Of a DNA stretch of 64,000 nt, positions 32,251-40,479 are shown in pieces. Position 1 is the stretch's first letter. Each line of letters starts with the position of its first letter. A program made the position numbers and the translations under genes. The stretch lies in the NCBI GenBank assembly GCA_964486935.1, contig CAZAPG010000003.1, positions 1 to 64,000 on the forward strand, in the 5' to 3' direction. Source of the DNA: CAZAPG01 sp964486935. Lineage in GTDB: Bacteria > Chloroflexota > Anaerolineae > 4572-78 > J111. Below the pieces are notes generated by a model that saw only the letters and a list, made by a program, of their open reading frames with translations, did not search any database and was not told where the DNA came from.

Positions 32251-33501
32251 TTGAAACGCATCTTCTACATTTTTTGGCGCGAGTATTGGGGCAACATCAC
32301 CCGCCGAAGTTACTTAATCTTCACTTTTGGCTTCCCCCTGTTTTTAATTACCACCCCTATCATTGGGGGTATTCTTTTAGCCATTGCCATTCAAATAGTT
32401 ATGCCGCCCACCGACCCCCGGCCCGTTGGCCTGGTTGACCAGGCGGGCCTGCTAAACCTGGCCCAAAACCGCCCCGCCGGGCCGGTTGACATTATTTCTT
32501 TTGCCGACACCCAGGCAGCCGCCCGCGCTCTGGCCCAGGGCGACATTCAGGCTTATTACCATCTACCCCCCGCCTATTGGGCAACCGGTCAGGTGATTAT
32601 TACCTACCAAACCGCCCCCACCGAACAGATTGACGCGATGATAACCGGCTGGATTTCCGCCCAGGTGCGGGCCAAAATGCCTCCCGATATTGGCCGGCGG
32701 CTGGCAGAAGGGCCAAATATTATTCACCACGGCCTGACCGATACCGCCAGCAGCTTTTCCCGAACCGATATCATCGAACCGGTTGTGGTTTATCTGGTGC
32801 TCTATCTGGTGCGACTGGCCGGCGCCTTTACCGCCAGCTATATGTTCGACAGCATCGCCGGCGAAGCCCACGATAGAACCCTTGAAATTCTAATCACCTC
32901 GGTTTCCCCATTTCAATTTGTTACCGGCAAACTGCTGGGCTTACTGGCTGTCGGCTTGACCCAAATTGGCATGTGGGCCGGCACGGTGCTGGCTCTGGCC
33001 CTGGGCGTCGGTTTTTTGCTCAATGTAGACCTGCTGGCGTTTTTGCTATCCTGGGAACATTTGGGGCTGATGGTCAACGTGCTGATGGCTACCTATTTAA
33101 TGGATCAGATACTGGCCGCGGCCATGGGGCTGCTGCGGGTTAGCGGCGGCGCGGGCAACCTGCTGTTCAGCACTGTTAACTCCGTTATTGGCATCAGCCT
33201 GATTTACGCGGCCTACTTTGTGCCGCGCAATCCTAACTCCACAGTGGCCGTTGCGGCCAGCCTTTTTCCGCTAACCTCGCCGCTGGTGCTGCTAATTCGC
33301 GTGGTGGTCAGCCATGTTCCGGCCTGGCAAATTATGCTCAGTTTAATTTTATTGTGGGGCGTAAACCTGGTGGGACTATTCTGGCTGCGCCAGTTGTTAA
33401 AATCAAATCTGGTTGCCGGCGCAACCCCCATCAAACTGGGCCACTGGCTAAAATCCGCCTACAGAAATATTCAAGCGCTGCTGCCTGCGGGTCACAAATA
33501 A
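32251..33501 (+). CDS. ABC-2-type transporter permease (NatB-like), first subunit
   Basis: A 416-residue membrane protein with one N-terminal span, a large extracytoplasmic region (about residues 50-185) and five or six C-terminal spans, the NatB/ABC2_membrane_3 layout. The motif EAHDRTLEILITSVSPFQFVTGKLLG is the conserved coupling segment that contacts an ATPase. The TTG at 32251 is chosen because the next frame upstream overlaps the small membrane gene. Its TAA shares an A with the ATG of the next permease. No ATP-binding subunit is present in the window. Confidence 0.85.
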   Translation: MKRIFYIFWREYWGNITRRSYLIFTFGFPLFLITTPIIGGILLAIAIQIVMPPTDPRPVGLVDQAGLLNLAQNRPAGPVDIISFADTQAAARALAQGDIQAYYHLPPAYWATGQVIITYQTAPTEQIDAMITGWISAQVRAKMPPDIGRRLAEGPNIIHHGLTDTASSFSRTDIIEPVVVYLVLYLVRLAGAFTASYMFDSIAGEAHDRTLEILITSVSPFQFVTGKLLGLLAVGLTQIGMWAGTVLALALGVGFLLNVDLLAFLLSWEHLGLMVNVLMATYLMDQILAAAMGLLRVSGGAGNLLFSTVNSVIGISLIYAAYFVPRNPNSTVAVAASLFPLTSPLVLLIRVVVSHVPAWQIMLSLILLWGVNLVGLFWLRQLLKSNLVAGATPIKLGHWLKSAYRNIQALLPAGHK

Positions 33502-34739
33502 TGAACGCTAAATTGCTAATTGTTGCCCGCGAAGAAATTGGCTACCATCTGCGTCAGTGGACGTTTTACATTACCATTCTGGTGATGCCGCTGGTTTTTG
33601 CTGCTGTTGGGGCCATCCCCCGGCTGCGCGATGCCGCCCAGGAAGTTTCGCTGCCGCCGGTTGAAACCATTCTGACGGCCCCCTCGCCGGAACTGGATGG
33701 GTTTGTGGGCTATATAGACCACGCCGGTATCATTGTTTCCGTGCCTGATTATGAGCAGGGCGGCTTTAAAGCCTTTGAAAGCGAACTGGCGGCTGCCCAG
33801 GCGCTGGAACAGGGGCAGATTGAAAGTTTTTATGTAATTTCTGCGGACTATTTGCAGAGCGGCCAGGTGGCTCAATTTAGCAATGACCCCCAACTGCTGG
33901 CCGATTCCGACGCGGCCATTACGGCTTTGCTGCGTAGTAACTTGCTGGAGCAACTGGCCAGCCCGGCGCTGGCGGCCCGTTTTGTCAGGCCGGCCCGCCT
34001 CGTCAGGCACGGACCCCCGCCGCCGCCCATCCGTTTTGTTCCGGCAGATTTTGACCTCGGCAGATTGATTTCGGCGGGGCTGGTAGTGGGCCTGTTTGTG
34101 TACGTCATCAATATTGGCGGCAATCTGCTGCTCAGGGCCTTGCAGCGAGAGGTGCGGGCCAAAGTGCTGGAGGTGATGGTGGTCAGCGCCTCGCCGGCGC
34201 AATTTATTGGCGGCAAATTATTGGGGTTAACCACCCTCACCCTGGCCCAGGCCGGGTTGACCCTTTTGGCCGGCGCGCTGGTTTACGGCCAAAACCCCGA
34301 TGGCTCCGGCCCGTCGGCCCTGGCGATTGAGCCTTTGCTGGCCGGCCTTCCCTTTTTGGCGCTGGGTTTTTTGGCCTACTGTGGCGGAATTATGGCCATT
34401 GCCGCCATGTGGCCCGATTTTAGAGAAAGCGGGGCCTTGCTGGGCGCCATGCGGTTGCTAACGCTGACACCTTTAATCGGGGCGCTGTTTATTTTGCCCC
34501 AACCCAACGGCCCAATTGCCATTGGGTTGACCCTTTTGCCCGTAACCTCTCATTTGCTGATGCCGTTTCGGTTGCTGGTAACTAATGTGCCGCCGGGCGA
34601 GTGGATTGCCGGAGTGACAATTCTATTAATCTGGAGCGTTGGCTGGGTTTGGCTCAGTATGCGCCTGTTTCGGGCGCACAGCCTGCTGACGGGGCGAAGC
34701 GCAAGCCCCAAATTGTTGTGGCAGGCGCTCTGGAATTGA
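33501..34739 (+). CDS. ABC-2-type transporter permease (NatB-like), second subunit
   Basis: A 412-residue homologue of the preceding permease with the same architecture. It has one span, an outer domain, then a membrane bundle with VRAKVLEVMVVSASPAQFIGGKLLG as coupling helix. The ATG at 33501 overlaps the previous stop as TAATG, so the two are made in equal amounts and probably form a heterodimer. In Nat-type systems a NatA ATPase is normally encoded next to them. Here the only nearby ATPase is the STAND protein, which is not an ABC ATPase. Confidence 0.87.
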   Translation: MNAKLLIVAREEIGYHLRQWTFYITILVMPLVFAAVGAIPRLRDAAQEVSLPPVETILTAPSPELDGFVGYIDHAGIIVSVPDYEQGGFKAFESELAAAQALEQGQIESFYVISADYLQSGQVAQFSNDPQLLADSDAAITALLRSNLLEQLASPALAARFVRPARLVRHGPPPPPIRFVPADFDLGRLISAGLVVGLFVYVINIGGNLLLRALQREVRAKVLEVMVVSASPAQFIGGKLLGLTTLTLAQAGLTLLAGALVYGQNPDGSGPSALAIEPLLAGLPFLALGFLAYCGGIMAIAAMWPDFRESGALLGAMRLLTLTPLIGALFILPQPNGPIAIGLTLLPVTSHLLMPFRLLVTNVPPGEWIAGVTILLIWSVGWVWLSMRLFRAHSLLTGRSASPKLLWQALWN

Positions 34740-34740
34740 G

Positions 34741-35550
34741 TTAAACTTGCAATTGGCGTAGTCGCTGGGGGAAGTCGGTAAAAAGGCCGCTGACGCCAAA
34801 TTCTATCAACCGGGCCATCTCGGACAACTCGTTGACCGTCCAGACGTTCACCTCAAATCCGGCCCGGCGAACGGCCTCTACCTGGGCCTGGGTGACAATT
34901 TGATTGGATGGATGGAAAGCGTCGGCCTTGAGGGTTTGCAGCAGGCCCACCGGGTCGGCAACCGGCAGGTAACACAAAGCGCCGGTGGCAATGGCCGGGT
35001 TGATGGCTTTGGCCTGTTGCAGGTAAGGGTGAACAAACGAGGAGAGAAGCACCTGGCCCACCATATCCAACGCCTCAATCAGGGCCATAATTTTTTCGAC
35101 CACGGGTTGCGGGTCAATTTGAGCCGGAACCTCTTTAATTTCAATATTGACCCGCCAGTTGTGGGTGCGGGTAAAAAGCAGCGCCTCTTGCAGGGTGGGA
35201 ATGGTTGCGCCGCGCATGGCCGCCAGCTCCTGTGCAGCGACAGCGCCGGCGGCAATCTGTCCAAAGGGGTCATTGTCTACAAAAAAAGAGCCGGCATCCA
35301 GTTGCTTCAACTCGGCCAGGGTAAAATCGACGCATTGCCACGGCGCTCTGTGGGGAAACATTGCCTGGGCGTTGGTAGTGCGGGTCAGGGTGTCGTCATG
35401 CATAATCACCAGCTCGCCGTCGGCTGTAACCCCCACGTCAATCTCCCACATATCGGCCCCGCTTTCAAGCCCTTTGTGGCCGGCCAGCAGCGTATTTTCA
35501 GGAGCCAGGCTGCGCGCCCCTCGATGAGCGATATTTAACACCCCAGGCAT
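34741..35550 (-). CDS. Glycerophosphodiester phosphodiesterase
   Basis: A 269-residue GDPD-family phosphodiesterase that hydrolyses glycerophosphodiesters to glycerol 3-phosphate and an alcohol. It has the metal and catalytic motifs AHRGARSLAPENT, EIDVGVTADGELVIMHDDTL, and a late EVNVWTVNE. There is no signal peptide, so it is cytoplasmic. The ATG at 35550 has AAAGGA upstream. The longer open frame runs into a MITE and is rejected. It is convergent with the permease genes, only one base apart. Confidence 0.9.
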   Translation of the reverse strand: MPGVLNIAHRGARSLAPENTLLAGHKGLESGADMWEIDVGVTADGELVIMHDDTLTRTTNAQAMFPHRAPWQCVDFTLAELKQLDAGSFFVDNDPFGQIAAGAVAAQELAAMRGATIPTLQEALLFTRTHNWRVNIEIKEVPAQIDPQPVVEKIMALIEALDMVGQVLLSSFVHPYLQQAKAINPAIATGALCYLPVADPVGLLQTLKADAFHPSNQIVTQAQVEAVRRAGFEVNVWTVNELSEMARLIEFGVSGLFTDFPQRLRQLQV

Positions 35551-35575
35551 AACATGTCCTTTTTGCGGGTCAAAT

Positions 35576-35665
35576 GGGCGCGTCCCAAATTTTAGGAAAT
35601 TGGGACAAACCCGGGGGGATACCCCCCGTTCCCCCCAGTCTGTTCCCAAAATTTGGGACAGACCC
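35576..35665. mobile_element. MITE copy 1 (22-bp terminal inverted repeats, 8-bp target duplication)
   Basis: The 90-base element begins GGGCGCGTCCCAAATTTT and ends with the reverse complement of GGGTCTGTCCCAAATTTT. The middle has GGGGGGATACCCCCC and a CCCCCC tract. It is flanked by the direct repeat GGTCAAAT at 35568-35575 and 35666-35673, a target-site duplication. It shares ends and core with 47780-47860. It inserted between the phosphodiesterase and HAD genes. Confidence 0.8.
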
Positions 35666-35672
35666 GGTCAAA

Positions 35673-36494
35673 TCAATCGCCAAGTTGATTTTGCCAGGCG
35701 GTTACTAACTCTTCCAGGCCGTTAAAAACAACATCGGGTTGAACCCCCTGTTTTTTAATAGACTCGCGGCTGTCTACCCCGGTTGTGACCAGAATGGTTT
35801 TTAGCCCGGCGCGCTGGCCGCCTAAAATGTCGGTTTCCAGGCGGTCGCCAATCATAGCCGTGTGCCGGGGCTGGCTGCCCATTTTTTGCACGGCAATTTC
35901 AAACATCAACGATTCCGGCTTGCCTACGATGGTTGGTTTTACTTTGGTGGCGGCTTCGAGGGCGGTCAGAATAGCGCCGGCGCCGGGGTAGTACCCTTCT
36001 TCCGAGGGAAAGGTGACATCGCCGTTGGTGCCTACAAAGCTGGCTCCCCGCTGAATGAGCAGCGTGGCGTATTTTAACTTGTCGTAAGTTAAATCAAAAT
36101 CTATGCCGGCAACAACGGCCTCGGCGGGCTGGTCGGCGTTGTTGGCCAGGGTGAAGCCGGCCTCGCGCAGGGCGGCGTGTAACCCTTCTCCGCCGATGGC
36201 GTAAACGCGGCTGCCCGCTTTGAGTTGGCGCTTGAGATAGGCAGCCGTAGCCAGCGATGAAGTCATTACGTTTTCCGGTTTAATGGAGACTCCAAAATTT
36301 GCCAGCTTTTTTTGATATTGGGCCGGGGTTTTGCTGGCGTTATTGGTAGCCAGCACAAAGGGCAATTGCTGTTGCTGCAAAAAGTCAAAAAATTGATTGA
36401 GGCCGGGCAGGGGCGTGTTGCCCCGCCACAGAACGCCATCCATATCAACGGCCAGGGCTTTGATTGAGTTAAGTTTGAATTGGTTGTTGGTCAT
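35673..36494 (-). CDS. HAD-superfamily phosphatase (NagD/PGP-like)
   Basis: A 273-residue HAD phosphatase of the NagD subgroup (type IIA cap). Motif I is AVDMDGVLWRG, motif II is LATNNAS, the conserved Lys lies in IVGKPE, and motif IV is MIGDRLETDILGG. Members dephosphorylate small phosphates such as nucleotides, glycerol phosphate or 2-phosphoglycolate. The proximity of a glycerophosphodiesterase makes glycerol 3-phosphate a thinkable substrate. The start overlaps the upstream membrane gene by 26 bases. Confidence 0.88.
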   Translation of the reverse strand: MTNNQFKLNSIKALAVDMDGVLWRGNTPLPGLNQFFDFLQQQQLPFVLATNNASKTPAQYQKKLANFGVSIKPENVMTSSLATAAYLKRQLKAGSRVYAIGGEGLHAALREAGFTLANNADQPAEAVVAGIDFDLTYDKLKYATLLIQRGASFVGTNGDVTFPSEEGYYPGAGAILTALEAATKVKPTIVGKPESLMFEIAVQKMGSQPRHTAMIGDRLETDILGGQRAGLKTILVTTGVDSRESIKKQGVQPDVVFNGLEELVTAWQNQLGD

Positions 36495-36888
36495 TGGGCA
36501 AAAATAATATGGCAGTAGTAAAGCGCACCAAACTAAGGCCGCCCATCAGCGCGCCAAGGATTAATTGAAATGAAGAGTTGCCGGCCAGTAAAATAAAGGG
36601 CGCGGCGTAAACTGCGGCAAAAAAGGTGAACCCGGCATTGGTGAGCAAGGCCAGGGTTTTGGCCTTGGGGTTGGGGCTATCGGCCATCCGGCGCATACCG
36701 TAAATCATTACCGGAATCTCGGCCACGGAGAAAAAGAGTAAGAATAAAAACAGGCCCCACACGTAAAAAGGACGGGCCACCAGCGGCGGAATCCAGCCGG
36801 ATATCATCACAAACAGGCAGAAGCCGGTTAAGAGGATTGCGCCAAACAGGCCCGCCAGACCGGTTGAAATAACACTGCTACGAGTCAT
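36469..36888 (-). CDS. Four-span membrane protein of unknown function
   Basis: A 139-residue protein from the ATG at 36888 (or 143 from a GTG at 36900). It has four hydrophobic segments at about 10-30, 38-60, 80-100 and 105-130. It overlaps the HAD gene downstream by 26 bases and the upstream membrane gene by 11 bases, so three genes are translated together. No family recognised. Confidence 0.65.
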   Translation of the reverse strand: MTRSSVISTGLAGLFGAILLTGFCLFVMISGWIPPLVARPFYVWGLFLFLLFFSVAEIPVMIYGMRRMADSPNPKAKTLALLTNAGFTFFAAVYAAPFILLAGNSSFQLILGALMGGLSLVRFTTAILFLPNDQQPIQT

Positions 36889-37183
36889 TGGCCGGTTCAC
36901 GCGGGGTTGACTCTACCCCATTTTCGGTTGAAGACTCCGCAGCAGTTTGGGTGGCCTGAACATCTTCTTCTACTTCTACGGCGGCGGTGGCAATGGCCCA
37001 ACTAACCAGGCCCCACACGCCGCCGGCAATTAAGCTGCCCACCACAATAGACCAGGCCGTTACCGGCGTGGTTGGGTCTCTGAAAATTCCAACTATGGTT
37101 AAAACAATGCCCAGCGCGGCGCAACTAACGCCTACTTTCAAAGGGCCATCTAAACGATGCCACAAATTCTTAACAACCATCAT
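36878..37183 (-). CDS. Two-span membrane protein with acidic tail
   Basis: A 101-residue protein with two membrane segments (about 17-34 and 42-66) and an acidic, Thr/Ser-rich cytoplasmic or external tail (VEVEEDVQATQTAAESSTEN). It is first in a three-gene overlapping set ending with the HAD phosphatase. No family recognised. Confidence 0.6.
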   Translation of the reverse strand: MMVVKNLWHRLDGPLKVGVSCAALGIVLTIVGIFRDPTTPVTAWSIVVGSLIAGGVWGLVSWAIATAAVEVEEDVQATQTAAESSTENGVESTPREPANDS

Positions 37184-37272
37184 TCTTGTTGATGCTCCGG
37201 TTTATATGCTTGCCAGGCTCGATTTTAGCAGATGTGGTTAGATTGTCAAAGTGCATCTTCTCAAAAAATTGC

Positions 37273-37305
37273 AAACCCTAAAGGTCTTCAAAACCTTTAG
37301 GGTTT
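37273..37305. repeat. Hairpin element of the AAAGGT/ACCTTT type
   Basis: Perfect 13-bp arms AAACCCTAAAGGT (37273-37285) and ACCTTTAGGGTTT (37293-37305) with a seven-base loop. It overlaps the last codons of the YqeC-MocA gene and could terminate it. Its core resembles the hairpin at 39600-39630, so the two may be copies of one dispersed repeat. Confidence 0.65.
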
Positions 37306-38658
37306 CTTCCCCAGATTTTCCAAATCCTGGAGCCGGTCGATATCTTGCACTATCGCCTCGTCGGTTACAGCAACGCGCTCGGCATTATCCTGATGGGCCA
37401 TTAAAACGGGTTTGCCGCCGGTATCACCGCTAACGGCGGCCAGTTCCGCAAACAAATTGCGGTCAAACAGCACCGGGTTGCCCCGCCTACCCTCAAACTC
37501 CGGCCATACCAGCGGGGCCAGCGTTTGGCGATGACGCGCAATCAGGGCGTCAATAATATTGGGGGTGATGCCGGGCAGGTCGACCAGCAAAAAAACAACG
37601 CTGCTGATATTAGGCGGCAACGCAGCCAGCCCCGCCTTCAGCGAGGCGCTTTGCCCTTTGGCCCAATCCGGGTTGATGATGATGTTTACCGGGCGACCCG
37701 CCAGCGCGGCCCGGCTTTGCTCAATTTCTGCGCCCAGCACCACCACCACCGGCTCCGCCTGCGAGTTTAAGGCTGCATCGACCACGCGCTCGATGAAGGT
37801 TTGCCCGCCCCAACGGGCCAGTTGTTTGGGCGAACCAAAGCGGCTGGAGTTGCCGGCAGCCAGAAGTACCGCAGCCGTTCGGCCCTGCACTTCGCTGACG
37901 GGGTTGCTTGTTTGCGCCGCGCCAATGGCTACGGCCTCGATTTGGGGGCCGGTTTGCAAGGTTTGGGCCGCAATTGAGCGGGCCAGCGCCAGAGCGGCAG
38001 AGTTTGCCACCTTGTTCAGCAAGGGAATGACTCGCGCCTGGGCCGGCACGTTTTTTAACCCGCCGCCGGCGTGACTCAGCACGGCGGCCACGGTATTGGC
38101 CGTAACCGGCGCGTTTAAGGGCGTGCCGCTCAACCGGCTGACCCGTTCAGCCCGGTGGATATAATCATCGTGCAGGGGCTGGCCCAGCGCGTCAATACCC
38201 ACCACAGGCACAACCAGCGTGGTGCTGGCGGGAATCACCGGTTCGTGCTCGGCGGGGGCTTTGAAGGGGCGCATGCGCGAGCCGTCGGCTTCGTTGAGGA
38301 TGATATCAAAATGGCCGCTGGCTGCCAGCGCGTCAATTACTTCTGGGGGAATGCCAAAGGCTTTGCCGCTTTCGGGGTCGGCCTGGCCAATGAGCAGCGC
38401 GTGTTGATGGTCGTCGATGAGATGGTTAAGTTGGGGGAGAATGTCGGCCACGGTTTGGCGGGTCGGGTTAAACTTAAGATGAGCGGGAGCGCGCTGAATT
38501 TGGGCGGAGAAAATGCGGGTGGTGGTGGTGGTTAACACCCGCATTTTTTTTTGGCTTAACTCTTGAGCCAGCCGGAAAAGGGCCGTTGTTTTGCCGCCGC
38601 CCCCTACCAGCGCCACCACATCGCCGGCAGAAATTCGTAAAGCGCGTGAAAGCTGCAC
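37297..38658 (-). CDS. YqeC-MocA fusion, molybdenum hydroxylase maturation
   Basis: A 453-residue two-domain protein. Residues 1-250 are a YqeC-type P-loop domain (VGGGGKTTALF, 18-28; NEADGSRMRPFKAPAEHEP). This family is linked to selenium-dependent molybdenum hydroxylases. Residues 258-453 are a MocA/MobA nucleotidyltransferase with AAVLLAAGNSSRFGSPKQL and DLPGIT, which adds CMP to molybdopterin. Usually these are separate genes. The GTG start has TGAGG ten bases upstream. yqeB follows it upstream by 11 bases. The enzyme being matured is not in the window. Confidence 0.88.
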   Translation of the reverse strand: MQLSRALRISAGDVVALVGGGGKTTALFRLAQELSQKKMRVLTTTTTRIFSAQIQRAPAHLKFNPTRQTVADILPQLNHLIDDHQHALLIGQADPESGKAFGIPPEVIDALAASGHFDIILNEADGSRMRPFKAPAEHEPVIPASTTLVVPVVGIDALGQPLHDDYIHRAERVSRLSGTPLNAPVTANTVAAVLSHAGGGLKNVPAQARVIPLLNKVANSAALALARSIAAQTLQTGPQIEAVAIGAAQTSNPVSEVQGRTAAVLLAAGNSSRFGSPKQLARWGGQTFIERVVDAALNSQAEPVVVVLGAEIEQSRAALAGRPVNIIINPDWAKGQSASLKAGLAALPPNISSVVFLLVDLPGITPNIIDALIARHRQTLAPLVWPEFEGRRGNPVLFDRNLFAELAAVSGDTGGKPVLMAHQDNAERVAVTDEAIVQDIDRLQDLENLGKKP

Positions 38659-38669
38659 GGTATAAAACC

Positions 38670-39494
38670 TCAGGAAATCATTTTGGTTTGAAACAGAGGA
38701 CTGGAGAGGATGGCTTCGAGTACGCCGCCGCCAATGGCCAGCGATTTATCGCTGATGGTGAAGCAATGGTCAACCGCGCCGCGCGGGTCAACATCGCCAA
38801 TTTTCAGGCCGGCGGCAGCCTGAACGCTGGAATGAATCAGACCGCGCAGCACCCCATCAAAAGGCGCAATAATGTGATGGCCGTTTATAGAGGCAATTAA
38901 TTGTCCTTGCCGCACTTTATCGCCAATGTTGGCGTGGCCAATAACCTGGCCGCCAACCGGGGCGCGCAGCACCCGTTCCAGCGCCTGGCCTTTGACCACG
39001 CCGGGAGTTCCGGTGTTGGCCTGGGCGGGGCCGTGATAAATTACCCGGCCCAGGTGATGGCCGCGATTGGTTTCGATGACCACGTGGCAATCTTGCCCGG
39101 CATTAAAGCCCGGCCCCAGCGCAATCACCAGCGGGGCATCGTTAAGAGATGTGCCGGTGTTGCGCTTGGCCATAATGGCATCAACCAGCACCTGCGGTTT
39201 TAAGTGAGCCGCGGCGATGCCCAAAGGGTCAACCAGCACCGGGATAATCTCGGTGGCGGCCAGATGGCGGGCCTCATCCGGGCTGTTTACCCGGCGGGAG
39301 GTAAAGCCCTCAACCGTGTTTTCGCCGTTGTATACGGCCTCGCCAAAGGCTACGGTGCGGCGAACCAGCAGCGGGGCCGGCAATTCGGTCATAATTAAAG
39401 GAAAACCGCTGCGTTTTAGCCGGTAAGCCACACCGCTGGCCAGGTCGCCGGCGCCTTTGATTAAAACCAACATATCTTTAAATATGGCTGCCAT
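38670..39494 (-). CDS. yqeB: Selenium-dependent molybdenum hydroxylase maturation protein YqeB
   Basis: A 275-residue protein of the EF2563/YqeB family. The N-terminal Rossmann motif is IKGAGDLASGVAYRLKRSGF. A central DAPLVIALGPGFNAGQDCH is followed by PVGGQVIGHANIGDKV and a GGGVLEAIL end. The family travels with YqeC and with xanthine dehydrogenase-like molybdoenzymes carrying labile selenium; its biochemical step is unsettled. The ATG at 39494 has GAGGAG eight bases upstream; a TTG six codons earlier is rejected. It is probably co-transcribed with the YqeC-MocA fusion. Confidence 0.88.
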   Translation of the reverse strand: MAAIFKDMLVLIKGAGDLASGVAYRLKRSGFPLIMTELPAPLLVRRTVAFGEAVYNGENTVEGFTSRRVNSPDEARHLAATEIIPVLVDPLGIAAAHLKPQVLVDAIMAKRNTGTSLNDAPLVIALGPGFNAGQDCHVVIETNRGHHLGRVIYHGPAQANTGTPGVVKGQALERVLRAPVGGQVIGHANIGDKVRQGQLIASINGHHIIAPFDGVLRGLIHSSVQAAAGLKIGDVDPRGAVDHCFTISDKSLAIGGGVLEAILSSPLFQTKMIS

Positions 39495-39599
39495 ATAATT
39501 ACGACTCCTCAAAGCCGCCTCATTCTACACCAATGATGGCCTTTTTTCAACCAGTTGCCGCCGGTTGGGTATAGATGTGGCTATTTCTGGCTTAATGAA

Positions 39600-39630
39600 G
39601 ACCTCAAAGGTTTCAAAAACCTTTGAGGTC
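39600..39630. repeat. Hairpin element, 14-bp perfect arms
   Basis: GACCTCAAAGGTTT (39600-39613) and AAACCTTTGAGGTC (39617-39630) around a three-base loop, 40 bases beyond the end of the small LysM gene. No strong T-run. It shares the AAAGGT-TTCAAAA-ACCTTT core with the hairpin at 37273-37305. Confidence 0.65.
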
Positions 39631-39667
39631 TGGAGGGGCTGGTAAGAATACGGCTTACATCATAGAT

Positions 39668-40030
39668 TTAGTAGCAGCGATATCCCGTTGGGCCACAGTA
39701 ATAAGGAACCCGATACCATCCAGGGTAGGTTCTGGGGTAATAGCCGTAATGGTGATACGTGGGGCGGTAATGGTAGTAGGACGCCGGGGTAACGCGCCCC
39801 GGAATCCACAATGACTGACCGGCCCAGATGTAGTTGCAATTGTTAAGCCTGTTAGCCGCACAAATGGCATACGGACTTACCCCATATCGCCAACCGATGG
39901 AGGAAAGGGTTTCTCCATAGCGCACCCGATGCCAGAAGCCACCTGATGCCGGGGGCGCAGCCTGACCGGCAGACACCCACAGCAATTGCAGCAACAGCAC
40001 GAGTCCTAAGATTAACAGAATTTTTCTCAT
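39668..40030 (-). CDS. Small secreted LysM protein with Tyr-rich tail
   Basis: A 120-residue protein with signal peptide (1-24, ending GQA-A), one LysM peptidoglycan-binding domain (about 32-78: HRVRYGETLSSIGWRYGVSP to AGQSLWIPG), and a Tyr/Pro/His-rich tail (YYHYRPTYHHYGYYPRTYPG). The ATG at 40030 has GGAGA seven bases upstream. Probably bound to the cell wall. The tail resembles that of the 29392-29787 protein. Confidence 0.85.
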   Translation of the reverse strand: MRKILLILGLVLLLQLLWVSAGQAAPPASGGFWHRVRYGETLSSIGWRYGVSPYAICAANRLNNCNYIWAGQSLWIPGRVTPASYYHYRPTYHHYGYYPRTYPGWYRVPYYCGPTGYRCY

Positions 40031-40479
40031 AGCAATCTCCTTTACCAAACTCCAATGCGGGACGAACCCGGATTAAAGTAAAACTCCCCAGATATATGGA
40101 ACATCTGGGGAGTTTGATGGCTGAACAGATGATGGACCTTTGCCTCGGTCAAGGAGCCGGGTAAAATGTCCAACCACTTGTTGCATCAGTGGTAAGGTAG
40201 TCTGTAGAGAGAGTTACCCCAGATGCCGCACATAGCGCTTGTTGGTGCTGACCCCTTGGATTGCAGGTAAGATATACGTTTTTAGATTTTGAAGGAGCAA
40301 AGCGAATCTGATATCGACCAGGGAAACGCTATTTGTGATATTTCTCACTTATAGCTTATTATACTCTCTTTTGCCTGTTCAATCAATAGTGACAATATAC
40401 TAATCGTATACTATCCTGACAGCATTTAGCGCCTGACGGGCGCGTGATTGGTTTTTGCTGAAGGCAACATCTTGAATTG
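40031..40479. other. Gene-free region with one palindrome
   Basis: About 450 bases with no convincing gene. It holds a perfect 13-bp inverted repeat AAACTCCCCAGAT (40081-40093)/ATCTGGGGAGTTT (40103-40115) with a nine-base loop and no T-run, so it is more likely a repeat than a terminator. The stretch 40120-40330 has several short possible stems, but I match it to no known RNA family. Confidence 0.5.

Noticed and set aside
40120..40330. Possible structured RNA
   Set aside because: Several short stems can be drawn, but no known riboswitch, 6S, SRP or tmRNA consensus fits, and no adjacent gene suggests one.
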